Source of the DNA: Sambucus nigra
Lineage: Eukaryota > Streptophyta > Magnoliopsida > Dipsacales > Adoxaceae
NCBI GenBank assembly: GCA_949130495.1
Contig: OX422210.1
Location: 498,891,760-498,955,759, forward strand
Reading direction: 5' to 3'
DNA length: 64,000 bases
Position numbers and translations under genes: made by a program. The notes under the pieces were generated by a model, which made no database searches, was not told where the DNA came from, and saw only the letters and a program-made list of their open reading frames with translations. Shown here piece by piece: positions 47,319-64,000 of this stretch (position 1 is its first letter; each line of letters opens with the position of its first letter).

Positions 47319-49620
47319 CCCTATTTCCAACCTTACGCTAAGTTTCATGCGTGGGATGTCTCGCAAAGCGAAATCCAAACAAGGAACCCCCCGATATACT
47401 ACTACCTAGCATTGTCGGTTATCGAAATTTGTTAGGCCCTCCATCCACAACATGTAACCCTTTACTCCGTCTCTTGACAGAAAAGTTACATCTCCTCCCG
47501 AAATTACACTTAACAAAGAAAATTTCTCCAATTTCACTATCGTACAGTATTGGGGGTAATTGCATTCCATAAACCTCGGATACATATAATCGGGATTATT
47601 GAAATACCTTTCCCCAATCAGAGGGGTATAAATCTTAACTCGCACATCTCTAAAGGATAGATATAACAATGCACTCTTTCCATCACCAAGTCCTGAGCGC
47701 TAAACATAATGCCGAGTTAAATCTTTTCGCTCCACCGTAAACCCGATACATGCTGAATCATAACAACAAAGTACCTACACACACCGGTATCGAATATCTC
47801 GAGCCCACTATCCCCTCCTAAGTCTCTAGGATAGATAATATAAGTTTGAGTCCAACCCTCTTGCAGGTGAGGCCTCGCCAGAACAAAACATGCTGCACTA
47901 ATGCAACCACTCCGATAGCCTTGCAATAACTGCCTACTATCGTACTAACCATTTCTATAAAGTTGTAATCAATACCATATTATTCTCATATATCACATCA
48001 CTAAAATGAGTGACCTCAATAAAGTATATAACACTATTAATATACTCATTCATCCTCCGCGGATAGCACTAAGGAAAGTCCCGCTACACTAGGGAAAAAA
48101 TATTCACATAATAATATCGTTTGTAGTTATACACATTAAACTCGTCTCACATGCTAATCTAGCAATAAACAAAATATAATGACTCGCTGGTGTCACAAAA
48201 ACACGCCTCATCCTCTGAGGATAAAACTTATACTTCTACCTTGCCAATCGTCTTGACTGCACAAATGGTCTCCGGACGTAACACGCCTGCGCAAACCAAA
48301 ACAAAAATTACTTTAATCGTTGTCTTTTACTAGGCACCATACTCTTATCCCTTTACTCACTTCGGGGGAAAACATTAATGCGTGCTATTTCACTCTCCAC
48401 AAAATACCTCTACCCATAATCCACTTATCACCTATCATACCAACCATATTAGGATTGTCCTTCTCTCAAACTTTGGTAGGCTCAATTCATGTTGGCTACC
48501 CCCCGTTGTTCCCTTAGCCTTGTTGGCCCTAAAGAACAGGCTACTGGATACAATAGTCCTTACTGAATTCGCCATCGCCTTGGTAAGAATTTAGCTATTC
48601 GAATCATTTAAATGGGTCCCCTGACATGTATACCCACTCCCTTGTGGTGCTACACTACCATTGTTGCATCTAATCTTATTCTTGACTAACTTCTTCGATT
48701 CTTTTAGCCTCCCACACAAGGAAGCATTATCATCTCCATTGTCAAAGCACAACATTGTTACCCTGTGAATCGACCGTCCAGCAGAATTCCCTTATAAGTG
48801 TTATTAACTATATTTACGAGTCGATCTCCCACTTGGAGTCCTTTCCTCTATTTGTATCTACATCTTTCGATACAAAATTCGCTAACGGTTTAGATTCATA
48901 TTCACAAATGGACCTCTGTCAAGTCCTCCCGTGATGAGTTCAGAACTATGTTCACTTCTTATCCTGAACATCTGATGAAGGAACATGCGGTCACACTATA
49001 CCTAAGATTCTCCTATAGGCATAGCATTCCATTTCTAAAAGTAGTGGCTAACTCCCACCATGATAAATTTGTTCCGACATGTCAAGAAAATTTGTTTCCA
49101 AATTTTCACTTCCAGTTAGCCACACTCCGTCCTATGTCCAAGCCTTTGGATACTTTACCTCCTTGGGCTAACACACACAATTTTTGCATTTATAGAATTT
49201 CCACTCATAGTTCTCTACAATTCTTCGTCTGGCTCTTTCCCGTCGTGCCACGTTGGGTAAGTTTACTCTTGCACCTCTTTTGACTATATCAGCACTTGGA
49301 AATCATAGGTTGCGCCCTAGTCGTCTTTACAATCCTAGCTTCCCGTGCATAATAGGGGTGACCTCGACTAAGGTCATCATCCTCGAATATACTTTACAAC
49401 TTCAACTAAGCCTTGCCTCCTGCTGTACCCCCAATGGCCATTGCCTTCCATATTTAATTGTTCGAACACATCCGAATGCAATTAAGATTCACTAAGGTAT
49501 ATACGTTATGGCAGGAGAACGGAATCCCACCATAAAAAATAATAATCCTAAACATAGGGCTCTATATCAAACAAAGTAACGCTAGAAGCATAATAAGCTG
49601 CATAGATCCTAAGAACACTA
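47319..49620 (-). other. Element 1 internal spacer, right part
   Basis: Non-coding. The first ~150 bases match element 2 at 56612-56760 (TTACGCTAAGTTTCATGCGT and GGAACCCCCCGATA blocks). Further right no gag-like or pol-like frame was found on either strand. Confidence 0.7.
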
Positions 49621-49641
49621 GAACCTGATGCTCTGATACCA
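49621..49641 (-). other. Primer-binding site of element 1 (tRNA-iMet type)
   Basis: The minus strand reads TGGTATCAGAGCATCAGG, complementary to the 3' end of plant initiator methionine tRNA, two bases inside the 5' LTR edge. This is the usual PBS of many plant LTR elements. Confidence 0.92.
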
Positions 49642-49643
49642 CA

Positions 49644-51059
49644 TGTGACACCCCGCCTAATTAAAATCAAGGTGAACAGTTGGTTCATTCTTAGCATCAC
49701 TATCGCAAAATAAAATTTCCCAATTTAAACACCCTAAATAATTAAGCTAAGTGTCAAAACAATTTAAAACTTTATTTCCATTTTTATTAAATTTCAATTT
49801 GAAAACCTTTTAAATAACCAACAGTTTAAGAATCACATAACTGCGACAGATAGCAATCAACACAAAAGAATTAATCCATCTAGATTAACCAAACCAAATT
49901 TAAACTACAAATGAAATCATCCTGACAAGAGTTAACACTCAAAGAGTACCGAATGCTGAAAATAAATGAACATACATCTCTGATAAATCTATACTTAATG
50001 GGGAAATGGGCGACACATGCCCTTACTATAAAGACCTATAGTAAGAAACGAATCAATGAAGAGGTCGTCTACAACAAGGACCTGCAACTCCCATATAAGC
50101 TATAGCGCGTCCAATCCAAAGAACCTATGCATGACGCCCCTGTGGCTGGGCACCTGTAATATATACATATATATACAAAAGAGAGGAGATAATAGAAAAC
50201 GGGTCAGATCCCGATTGTAAAATAGTTTTAAAATTAGTTTAGCAATTATTTAAAATGCTTACCTGCTAATGGAACAACCATGTTAGTATGTGACACGCTC
50301 TTGAGAATTCTCACCTCTCGTCTAGTGTGCACGCCTACCATACTAATGAACCTCATAAGTCTCTCTAACTTATTCTCCAAAAGGTTTTATCACTTGGAAA
50401 TAAGGTTATGATATTTACTTTATAAAATCAATCTCTTCAAGATTTATTACGTTATTTAGAATAACTCCGTACTGTTATAAAGTTTCTGAATACTTATAGT
50501 AAAGTTGAAGAATTTATTCATTACTTAACTTTTATTACGCACAGTAGAAAGTTCTCATATAGATATACGTATATATATTAGTTATATGTATAATATATAT
50601 ACTAACGGTACCCCACATAAAATCTATGGTGCAAGGTTTCCATATATAAGTATATATATACCAATCACTCATATAATATATATGTATATATACTATATGC
50701 ACCCCACATACAATCTATGGTGCTGGCATACTCTGCTATCAAGTCCCCATATCGCTCATACTAAGGGAAATACTAGTTCGGAATCACTCTCGAACTGTAT
50801 TAACACAAAACACATACAAATGGAGGCGAAGCATAGTTACCGGTCCTAAGAGGTCAACACATACCCTCACGTCTCTTAGGACTATCTGACTATCACTCAG
50901 ATAGCCTGTAATCAAGGAATCCTATGTTCTAGGGTACAAGACAATATCCCCCATAAAGACCCAATCGAGATAAGACCGTCCCGACGCGGAAACCTCCGTG
51001 ATAGCAAGTAGGCCGAGTATGATTTTTATACATATATAATATATGCACAATCACACAGT

Positions 51060-51118
<59 letters not shown>

Positions 51119-52724
51119 CCACATTGCTAAATTAGGTGCGTTCATGACCCATAATTATAATTATCCGTTATTACACCTTTACTCGATTATTTTGTATAAC
51201 GAACTCGTTATTTATATTCTCATTTATTATTCACTTCATACCCACTTCTCCTCTCTCGAAGCCTTTTAAGTAAAATTTCAGTACACATTCACTCAATTAC
51301 GTTCTGGTCTAACTCCCTTACGAGTCCCGATCTTTTTATTAAATATACGCATGATTTCCTATTCACATGAATAATTCCTCGTTAACCCAAAGTCCCATCT
51401 TACACTAAAATGTTATTCAACGGGGTCTTCCTAGGCCATACTGGTCTTATATATATCCCATTATACTCTAATAACAACAATCAAGGGATCCCATACATCT
51501 TAATCGGATTAAATCAACGGATAAGAAATACGTAGTTTTCCAGGAGTAGTCGATCGATCGATGGCAGGGGGTCGATCGATCGATCAAGCAGTTCTTGCCT
51601 AGAAATTGCAAATTAAATCTATGGGTTTCATCTTCCAATTTCTCCAAAAACGTCATTAACAAGTCTAAAATTCTCAAATAACGATACTACAAGTTCCATA
51701 TACATATATACAAGATTTCCTATGTGAAACATGTATAAAAACATCGACGATATTGAATTAATGGGGTAAAATTGACATAATCTTCAAGAACCCTAATTTT
51801 GAAAGAATTATCCATTCCTCTAATTATCTCCCAGATTTCTTGTTTCTAAACTCATAGTAATTCGTGGGTAATCCTCTACATGTGATGGGTATATCCAGAA
51901 TATATTGAATCTCTCTAAACATGCGATTTAAAGTCTCCAAATTTACAATTTCTTTCATAAAACATGATCTTGGCAATCCTAAACTAACATGGGTGAGGCA
52001 TTAACAAAAAATAAAGCAAGATAGATACTTGCCTGAAATTCAAGTTTATGATTTCGTGGATGAAATGGTATGGTTACGTTTCCCGTCCTGCGATCTACAT
52101 TTTGGTGGTGGTGGCGGTGCAACCGGATGAGTTCTTGGCCTTGGATTGCTTGGAAAACTCTCCACCTCCTTCTCTAATGGACGTTCTTTGATTTTGTGTT
52201 TGCTAACCCTAAGAGACAAATCCAAATGTCTGATATAACCTAATTAAATTCGTGGGTTTAATTACCCAAAAATGCAAGATGTCTATAATACCCTCCCGGG
52301 ATGTCAAATAGGCCTAAAAATGCCTCGAGACCCAAACTAAACCCCCGAGTACACTTTTTTGACTACCTCGACCCTACCGAACACATTGGCGCACTTGAAA
52401 TGATCATACGGGCAAATTATAATTTATTCACTTAATATAATAACAATTTAGTCCTGACACGACATAGGCGCGTCCCGACTTAAATTTTCATAATTGCCAT
52501 TTTATTCACTCGTGACAATTTTTTTTGAAAAAAATCAATTCTACATATTACTTTACTCAATAAGTAATATTTAACGAATCCACAAACTTTCAATAATTTC
52601 TAACTCTCGTCACGCTAATAAATATTTAAAACCACTTTCAGGATTAAAATTAAATTAATTTATCTCAATTAAATTTAATAAATCCCTAAATTTAAAAAAG
52701 GCAATAAAAATACGGGGTATTACA
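49644..52724 (-). repeat. 5' LTR of element 1 (3081 bp)
   Basis: Closely matches 35346-38450. The main differences are a missing ~31-base block after GCCTAATTAAA near the left end (flanked by a TAATTAAA-like microhomology), a longer (CA)n (51064-51116) without the adjacent (TA)n, and scattered substitutions. The ATCGAT module is at 51549-51586. Confidence 0.92.
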
Positions 52725-52729
52725 GAAAC

Positions 52730-53046
52730 GAGATGGGGATGTTGCTCGAAGGTCGCAAGAAGCAGGTCTTCAAAATACATGCCACTACTTTACAATGGAA
52801 GGTCGGGTGAAGGGTTGCGCGATCCAAAAATCGAAAGACATGGAGAAGTCATTCGGACGACCTAGGGATGTCGTTCGAATGACGTAAATCGAGTTTTTAA
52901 TCAGAGTTGTCCTTATGTGCTATCGCGATTTTGGCCGTTGGATCTTTGAGGTGTCGAGCCCAGATCATCCCAAAAGGGGGAAAATAAGGGGGTTTTACCT
53001 TTGAGAGGGTTTTATTTGGGGTTATTTTGAGTTGTGTAAAGATGGA

Positions 53047-53100
<54 letters not shown>

Positions 53101-53230
53101 AAGGTGGTCTCCACCTCCATCCACCACTAAACCACAATTACACCACCATTTTACATGAGATTTCACTATATTCAAGCCTACCATACCCATTTACACCATT
53201 GAATAATAAGATCTACAAAATTTGAAGGAG
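52730..53230. other. Host DNA between elements 1 and 2
   Basis: Non-coding, with an (AG)n tract at 53049-53096. It continues the sequence interrupted at 35345. Confidence 0.5.
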
Positions 53231-53235
53231 TGTTG

Positions 53236-56298
<3,063 letters not shown>

Positions 56299-56316
56299 TA
56301 CTCCCCCCCTTACAAA
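56299..56316 (-). other. Polypurine tract of element 2
   Basis: The minus strand reads TGTAAGGGGGGGAGTA immediately before the 3' LTR. Confidence 0.85.
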
Positions 56317-57253
56317 GGAATTTCTTCCTCGAAATTAAGATGAGCCTAGTGTTCCAGGCTTCGAATATCACTCTCTAGTCATGTGTCTCTAAGCTCGATA
56401 TATCTATCTTTCCCGCTTCTAATAAAGAGTTACGCAATTATGCATTTTAATTAATCAGGATGTCCATACACCCTGTACCCGTGCTTAAACGCACAAGAGT
56501 TACTCGACTCTTCTAGTCGTAACCCATAATATAACTTCCAAGCCATAGTCATATCACATATTTATAATGGACGGGGTACCCAACCCATGTACTAATGACC
56601 AAACATATCCCCACTTCCAATATTACGCTAAGTTTCATGCGTGGGACGTCTCGCAAAGAGAAATCCAAACTAGGAACCCCCCGATACACTACTACTTAAC
56701 ATTGCCGGTCGTTGAGATCCGTTAGACCCTCAGTCCATAGAACGTACCCCAAAATACTTATCTCTTAGCACAAAAGTATACACTCCCACTCTTATGCTAC
56801 AAAAGACAACAAAAAATACCGCGCCCTTACTATCACTAGATCTTGCGCAAAATAAACCCCGAGCTATCTCTCCCCGCTCGAAAATAAATTTAACCACCCT
56901 GATTCACTTCAGTAGACTCCCTTACTTAGCGGGATAAAATATAAGAACACAAGATCTCACTATGTGTCTATCGCACCACACAATACAACATACATAGCCA
57001 TATATATAGGCTCGACGCCCTCTCAGGTGATACCTAGTAATAATCATTCATACTCTGGTGTCGTGAACACCAAAACTTACCCCCACTATTCACAATAGTT
57101 CAAATCCATCGCTATCCAGCCGATATTTTAAAAAAATCATCTACCCTACTTCCATAATTCTTGAAAGTAGTGACCCCTCGCATAATTCAAACCTTCTCTC
57201 TGTGTACACCCCCACTCTCTCGTGGTTAACACCAAAGAAATCCACTACCCCAC

Positions 57254-57298
<45 letters not shown>

Positions 57299-57449
57299 GT
57301 GTCTGCTATAGCCAGCGTACCCACTAAATTCGACTTACCAGTGAACTCTAGTGAAAATAATTCTTATATGGTAACACCCTCACTTTCACTCAAAACATAC
57401 CCCATGCCCAGAGGATAAAAAGATAATCACCTTCATACTCTAGCTACAA
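56317..57449 (-). other. Element 2 internal spacer
   Basis: Non-coding and homologous in blocks to the element 1 spacer. It includes the position equivalent to the CACTA insertion (about 56610, AAACATATCCCCACTTCC against the occupied GAACATCT / CCCTATTTCC). It contains (TA)n at 57260-57296. Confidence 0.7.
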
Positions 57450-58640
57450 TGGCTGATCCTCGGGTTCCTAAGCAGCTTCCCCTTGCCCGAATGCACCCAT
57501 AACTTGTTGTAGTGGCTGTACATCTAGGACCTCGTCCTGTAGTTGACCCCTGCCTCGCTTAGGACAATATCTCTTCACATATCCCGCTTCCCCACAAATT
57601 AAACACCTCCTAATAAATTCACCATGCCACTGATCCCTTCCTTGCTCGCCTTATCGGAAGTCCTGGACATCCTGTCGATAGCCCCCAGATCTAAATTGCT
57701 TAGCCTGATTCCCCTGCCAGAAATCCTTCCCCTGATGTCCCCCCGTCTGCTGCTGGGATACCCCACTGGTATTGTTCCCTCTTGCATTATCCGACTGACT
57801 GAGTTCCACTCCCCTCTTGCTTCCTCTCATGTGGAAGCGATATTCCTGGTAGTGCAGGAGTGATGCATTTACGACGTCTGTATAAGCTACTAATGAGGGA
57901 TTACCAATCAAATGTTGTTTGATCCTCCAGACTAACCCATCCATGAACCTTGATTTCTTTATTTCATCATCGCTTACCTCATCCGGTGCACAAAATTTGC
58001 CAAACAAGTGAATTCTTCCTCGTAATTAGCCACTGAAGGGTCCCCCTAAATCACCTCTCTGAATTTTTCCTCATTTCGGTTTCAACTGCTGGCGAAAAAT
58101 ACTTGTGCTCGAACCGCACCCAAAACTCTGCAACAGTTAATGTATCCCTTTCCTCAACTGTGGTGATCGACTCCCACCACTGTAGCATTGTTCCCACTAA
58201 CCTAAAAGTGGATAGCATTTGCTTCTGCACCTCATTGTAATCTACCATGCGTAGGTGATGATGGATATCTCTCTTCCACTGACACGCTAGCACCATAATT
58301 ACTACCACTCCGACGGCCCCGGGTGGGCTTGAACATCTGGTACCACTAATTCTTGTGGCTGATCTCGTGGAAATTACCTTGCCATTGCGATCATCGTCGC
58401 TTCAACTGCCTGCGCCACTAATTCAGTTACTTGTACTGCCAAAATCATCTCTGGCAGTTGCTGTGGTAACTCTTGCTCTTGATGAGCCTCTCTAGTCTCA
58501 TCTCCCCTGCTGCCCTTGCTGCTCTCTCTCTCTCCTGGGTGGCATCTGAAATGAGAATCGAATCGTATGAGTTCACCTTCAAATATAAAGTATTTGGAAA
58601 AAGAACGTAAATGCGCATACGTATAAGAATACAACAATCC
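57450..58640 (-). pseudogene. Gag of element 2 (decayed)
   Basis: The minus-strand frames give a Ty3/gypsy (chromovirus-like) Gag: DYNEVQKQMLSTFRLVGTML and QWWESI, then FWVRFEHKYFSP, and after a frameshift SRFMDGLVWRIKQHLIGNPS and DVVNASLLHYQEYR, then a Gln/Gly-rich region. A nucleocapsid knuckle at 57564-57605 reads CLICGEAGYVKRYC, where the CCHC His is Tyr. Stops and frameshifts separate the blocks. Gag would form the particle; the altered knuckle and breaks show it is dead. No pol follows. Confidence 0.8.
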
Positions 58641-58710
58641 TATGACTGGGCTCTATATCAAAGAATGCTAAGCTGAAACGTGAAAAGCTGCACAGATCCT
58701 AAGGACACTA

Positions 58711-58731
58711 GAACCTGATGCTCTAATACCA
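58711..58731 (-). other. Primer-binding site of element 2
   Basis: The minus strand reads TGGTATTAGAGCATCAGG, the tRNA-iMet type with one C-to-T change, two bases inside the 5' LTR. Confidence 0.88.
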
Positions 58732-58733
58732 TC

Positions 58734-60008
58734 TGTGACACCCTGCCTAATAAAATTCTGGGTGATCAGTTCTATAACAAATTAAAATAGGAATCCCAGT
58801 TGGTTCATCCTTAAAATGACTATCGAAACCTTTTTTAAAACTTACTAAACACCTAGTATTCCAAAAAGCTGGTGCCAAATTTTAACTTTTAAATTAAACC
58901 AAACAGTACATGCGGAAATAAATATAAACCATTCACACAACTTAATTAAATTAACTGAACAAATAAATTTAACTGAATTAAATTAACTGAATAAACCATC
59001 GGCCACTAAAATAAAATAGTCCAACAACAATCATCCAAACTCTGAAAAGATAAATCTGAAAACTGCAACTGAAAAGTCTGGGTGACATGCCCTAAGTAAA
59101 CTAAAACTGATAGATGATTCTTACTCTAAGAAAGAATGAATGAGGCGTCTAATCCAAGCTCCTGCTAGCATCCATATATGTCGTAGCTCCGTGTCCCTGG
59201 AATAGAATATCAATCCTGGCGTCCCTATGGCTGGACACCTAAAAGGTTTTGAAAATAGTTTTATATAAAAGGGTTAGAACCCAAAACATTTTGAAAATAT
59301 TTAGCAAGTTAATTAACTGCAGTAATTTAGAATGCATGAATGCTCTTCATATTTAAGTTAGTGTCGCACTCTCTTGAGGACATTCTCACCCCTCCACTAT
59401 TGTGCACACCTATGGTTACCTTAACCCCACCTAGTTATACTACCCCGTCCAACTAGTCCTAGTAGAATCTCCACCTTTCCGTACTACTCTAACCCGAGTA
59501 TAATAATTCCTGGATTATAAGTTATCTCACCAATTAACTTAATTAATTTCTTTTAAATCATATCATATAACCGTGACACAAGTTATATAAAGTAGATACA
59601 TTACACACTGTATTATTTCCAACATATAATTTTTAATACTATTATATAAGTACCTTTACTAAGAACATCCACACATATATCATATGTATATCCATCCCTC
59701 TAAGTATACCCTCACTGGATGATTCCCTCTAAAGTGATATCTCACTAGGTGTGCTCACATAACCTAGTTACCCAAGTTGGAATCGCCCACCAACCTGGCC
59801 CAAAATATAAACGTGGTGGAGGCGGTCATATTCCTTCCTTAAAAGTGAGATAAGCCGCTCACCCATATATTGGACGCTACGACCTGGGGATATACTCACC
59901 CTACTCCTAAAGCTAGGGGATTCACCCACATCGCGCAACCTCCCTTAATAGCATTAGAGTATATAAATTAAATAAATATCTAGTCACTGATATTTAATAG
60001 CACACACA

Positions 60009-60079
<71 letters not shown>

Positions 60080-61826
60080 CTATCACTACACCGTATATAT
60101 ACATAATATAAACTCCGACTTTACCGTGTACTCAAAAATCCGTAACACTAGCCTGAACTTTCCCGAGTCTCTGGCTTGACTCAACTTAATTAATTTTCTC
60201 CCTTATTACATTATCATCTTCCCGAGTCTATGGTCCGACTCTAATTTATTTAATTCACACATCAATTAATATAATATTTCCCCCGAGTCTATGGTTCGAC
60301 TCTAATATAAATGCTTTACACATTAATTTATATAATATTTTCCCGAGTCTATTATTTGACACTAATTTAATTAATCTACACACTCATTAACTTATTGCCT
60401 TATGTCACTCAACGAACATACCCGGAATCGCTCACTTGGCCCATAACTTAATATTTTTCGAGTCTATATCCCGACTCCAAATTAATTTATTTATCTCCAT
60501 AATTAACTTGATACCTAGGCGTCACTCAACCAATATGCCTGGACTTGCTCACTCAATCCGTATATAACTAATTTGGAACCTAATTCCCTAAATTTATCCA
60601 TAAAGTATCTCACGTAAATCCTTCCTAATCTCATTACTTTTCCCTATAATTGTTGGGAATATGTGTTTCATAATTATTTATGATTAAGCAATGCATGGAA
60701 ATTAAAATTTAAATTAATTTCCCTTTATATATAAAACTGGTCGAACTGCCAAAAATCTAGGACCATCGATCGATCGATCCCCTGGGTCGATCGATCGAAC
60801 AGGTATTCGTCTTCTTCGGCTTACTGTTTTAGTCATTGATGAACCCTCAAGCCTTTTGTTTTCATTCCAAACCCTTACATAATCACAAGTAATATGATCT
60901 CCACATAAGCAAAGGGTCTAAACCTCCTAGAGACCATAATTCATCAATTAATTTCCATTAATTCCAAAGTTTTTCCGATTTGGGTTTTATCCGGGTTTCA
61001 AATCTCAAATACGATTTTCATTCCTATTAACAGAAATTAACCATCGATTCTTACTGGTTTTAACATATGATTCATACCTCTGCATTCCAGGATCATAAAC
61101 ATAATAAATTTCACCCTTAATCCCATTAAAGCATATCGATTACTGAAAAACCAATTTTACATGAATACCCACCTAAAACGAATTTTGGTTTACACCTCCC
61201 ATAGTATGAATTGATTATCATCAATTTAAGAATCACAATAGTTAACCACTTGCCTCAAATTTTTCGTAGAGTCTGATCCGTTAGCATAGAGAAGGTGTTG
61301 ATGACGAACACTCACTTTGTCCCTCTATTTGTCTCTAAAAAGGTCCCTAATTTGCTTCTTGATTTGTTTCCTCCGTGTCTCTCTCAAATCCTAGGTTTAG
61401 AATTGTTAACTGTCGTTCAACACTTCCCCAATTAGGTTTAAGCCCCCTAATCCCGTTTTTGGCCACATGGGCCTAATTAAAATGGCCCAAATCACCCCGT
61501 GTGGGTCCGACTATGCCCAAATATGCCCCGAGGACCGGTTACTACCCCCGAGTACTCTTTTTTGACTATCTCGATTCTCGACCCATCCGAACTCAACCGC
61601 GCACTCAGAATTGTCATCCGAAATACTTAATAACATTTTCAAATTTTGACCTCAAAATGTGACACACATTAATTCGAACAATTTATCTTAAAGTCGCCAA
61701 TTATATATAATTCTTTCCACTCAAATAAATTCTCCAAATCAGAAATTTAAGTTTCTGCAATTTAAATATTTTTATTTCTCCCAAAAAGAATTAAATATTA
61801 AATCCTCAAAATTACGGGGTGTTAGA
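58734..61826 (-). repeat. 5' LTR of element 2 (3093 bp)
   Basis: Matches 53236-56298 over most of its length. It has an extra block (about 59413-59850), a long (CA)n (60008-60066), the ATCGAT module (60763-60800) and a mutated terminal dinucleotide (GTTAGA in place of GTTACA at 61821-61826). It lacks the MITE seen in the other LTR. Confidence 0.9.
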
Positions 61827-61831
61827 TGTTG

Positions 61832-62838
61832 GGGGATTTTTTGAGGTGAACATGGAGCTTTCATGGATTATGAAGTGGGGGTGGGGGTCCTTAACTTGGA
61901 GCATATTTTGGAGCATTTGGTGGATGCATTTGGTAACCCCTTGAATCCACCTTTGGAGGTGGGTGTTGCTCCTCCTACACCAATATTTCTACCGCCATTG
62001 GTACATTTAGAGGTGGGAAACCTTACTCTTAGTGTAAGACTTTATTTTGCACATTTGTAGTCTTGTAGTTAGACTATATGAGTAGGGTTAATTTAGTTAA
62101 ATGGTGTAATTAATGTGTAGAAGATGAGAAATATTTTAATGAAATGAAAATGCTGGTAAAATGATATTTATTGAAAATAGGGAATGAATAAATATTTCAT
62201 GGTTTTGAGATATTAAAAGATGGTATTTTATTAAAATAGTGTATTTTCTAGAAAGAACGATGTGAAACATTTTATGAAATAAAATGTTTGAAAATATTCG
62301 TTGGTGAAATAATATTTCTTACAAAAATGAAGATTTTATGAAAAATAGAAATTTGTTGAGTTTGAAAAAATTAAATGTCTTGAAAATGTATTCTCGCAAG
62401 AATAGTGAAATTCTAAAATGAAAAATGTGTTAAACCCATTTAATAGGATTTAAGGTTTAAAATCCATTTTCTTATGAATATAAACTTGTAGTATTTTGGC
62501 ACTAAGTGTATAAACAAATTTAAAGAAGGTTTTGTTGAGTTTAAATATGAAATAAGAAAAGTATAAATTCTTGCCTCCAAAGTGTGTGGAAAATAGGGGT
62601 TAAAAATATGATAAGCACAAAATGTAAGACTACATGTAAAATAAAAGAAATGGTAATTTCTTATAAAAGAAGTATTAAATGTTAATGGAGTTCTTGAATA
62701 AAGAAAGTAAAGAAATGTGTGGTTTGGGATACTATGGATAAAGGTATTCAGTAAGTGTTAGTGGGTAAACATGGGAAAGTTAATGTGTGTAACTTTGTAA
62801 TGTTGTAAAGAATGAACACTTATGCAATTGGAAATGAA
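61832..62838. other. Host DNA right of element 2
   Basis: Continues the sequence interrupted at 53230. A 65-codon plus-strand frame (61863-62060) is Pro/Leu/Val-rich and has no recognised domain. The rest is AT-rich non-coding DNA. Confidence 0.45.
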
Positions 62839-64000
62839 ATGTAACACCCCAACATTCTGGCAAGCAAGGTGGCCAGCCATCATCGGCATACTACGCCGGA
62901 CGTCACTAAATATGTTATCATTATCAACATGTGACAGATATATGAGACATTTAAAAATTTTCGACAAGATAATAATCAAATCGATCCAATATATATCACC
63001 ATTAGTGCAAATTAAAATTCATCACCATACTATCTCCCAAATAAATTCAACTCAAAATAAATATAAAACCTAAATGAAATAATTAAACTATAAATATCTG
63101 ATAGAATTCGTAAACAACTATGGAACCGACTGGCCCACCAAATTCATAAATGAAAGTCTCATAATAAATACGATGAAATGGATAGTAAATCTAAACTACT
63201 AAAGCAAATAAAATAAATCCCCAGCTACACTCCCAAATATTTCTCTAATCACTCGTGTGCAGCTACTACAGCACTATAGCAGAAATGTTAGCCAACGCAA
63301 TAGGTCAGAACCCACCGCATGAATATTAATCACTCCTCCCGATTAGGTCCTATGAACCCAGACAATAGCATTATACATGATAGAGTATTTTAATTTAAAC
63401 AAGATATAAATTAACATGAGAGTAAAATAAACTACTACCATCTACCCACATAACTAAGTCACCTCAAATGTTTAAGTCAAATTATGATATTACAGTCATG
63501 TAATTATGCTAAAGCTATCAATTCAATTTAAATCTATTAACCAAATTATTATAATAGTGACACCGTCATAGCCAACCGATTTTTTCATTTATCTTCCACT
63601 TATTCGGGATCGCCTAAAGTTTTACACCACACACATTCCCCTCGCTATAGCCAGCTGGCCCAATTTTCATTTACATATTAATGAGGTTCCATGCATGACA
63701 CGTCACAATAACCAACTACCCCGATTTCTGTCACCCCTTCACTTATTGGTGACACCAACACACACCCACATCGCTATAGTCAACCAGACCAATTTCGTTA
63801 GCCCTGCACTTATTTTAGGACGCAAAATTTATTTTAATACCCATATGTTATCTTAGGCATTAATTCTCAGTTTTCTCTAGTTATCAACTTTTTTATTAGT
63901 CCCATACTTTTATCGAGCATAAATCCTCAAACCACCCCTACTCCCATACCTAGAGGTCTTTGATCTATAATTATATCCTAACTTATCATTTAGGAAGAAT
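62839..64000. repeat. Repeat C, right copy (runs off the window)
   Basis: Starts TGTAACACCCCAACATTC and aligns in direct orientation with 33128-34290, including the ~70-bp tandem units (63560-63800). TGTAACACCCC is a typical plant LTR start, but its other end is outside the window, so solo LTR and full element cannot be told apart. Confidence 0.65.

Noticed and set aside
57599..57863. Plus-strand frame opposite gag in element 2
   Set aside because: Antisense shadow of the Gag reading frame, which carries the family motifs.
61863..62060. 65-codon Pro/Leu/Val-rich frame as a small gene
   Set aside because: Low-complexity composition, no conserved domain and no promoter or exon structure visible.

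Overview
The window reads as nuclear DNA of a flowering plant, most likely a eudicot. It is AT-rich and holds many microsatellites. It contains plant-type LTR retrotransposons, an RTE-like LINE, CACTA and hAT DNA transposons, and fragments of plant genes (histone H2B, glycolate oxidase, a PLAC8-type Cys-rich protein, an SR-rich RNA-processing factor). I found no intact host gene, tRNA, rRNA or CRISPR array. Almost every readable reading frame belongs to a decayed mobile element.

Layout. 1-3708: minus-strand Ty3/gypsy remnant (LTR, PBS region, gag, protease, start of the protease-RT linker) fused in frame to a broken caulimovirid-like movement-protein sequence. 5633-6189: first ~57 codons of a histone H2B joined to an unidentified acidic reading frame. 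7575-12751: minus-strand Athila/Tat-type element with a 2.67-kb LTR, polypurine tract, 2-kb spacer, the last ~44 codons of pol and a truncated second LTR. 12814-13377: large palindromic foldback element. 14567-15120 and 16374-19013: two solo LTRs with perfect 5-bp target duplications. 19540-26040: a ~120-bp minisatellite split by an RTE-like LINE, which is itself split by a 1.2-kb hAT element (perfect 8-bp duplication) and by a 1.36-kb unknown insertion. 26190-26739: a second ~60-bp minisatellite running into a CACTA-type terminus. 28407-31421: 3-kb solo LTR (TSD CTCAA).

35346-52724 is a complete minus-strand LTR element (TSD GAAAC) with ~3.1-kb LTRs, a tRNA-iMet-type PBS and a PPT, but no recognisable gag or pol (LARD-like). 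A 7.0-kb CACTA element (TSD TCT) sits inside it and carries degraded copies of at least three unrelated host genes. 53236-61826 is a second complete minus-strand element (TSD TGTTG) of a related family that keeps a decayed gag and no pol. Its spacer is homologous to that of the first element and supplies a paralogous empty site for the CACTA insertion. 33128-35189 and 62839-64000 are two diverged direct copies of a third repeat.

The region works as a record of nested insertion rather than as a set of cooperating genes. The most unusual shared signals are a paired, self-palindromic ATCGAT-rich module in all six Tekay/Del-like LTRs and a conserved 150-161-bp intron-like block near the 3' end of those LTRs. 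The family names rest on recognised motifs and terminal structure; no database search was run.
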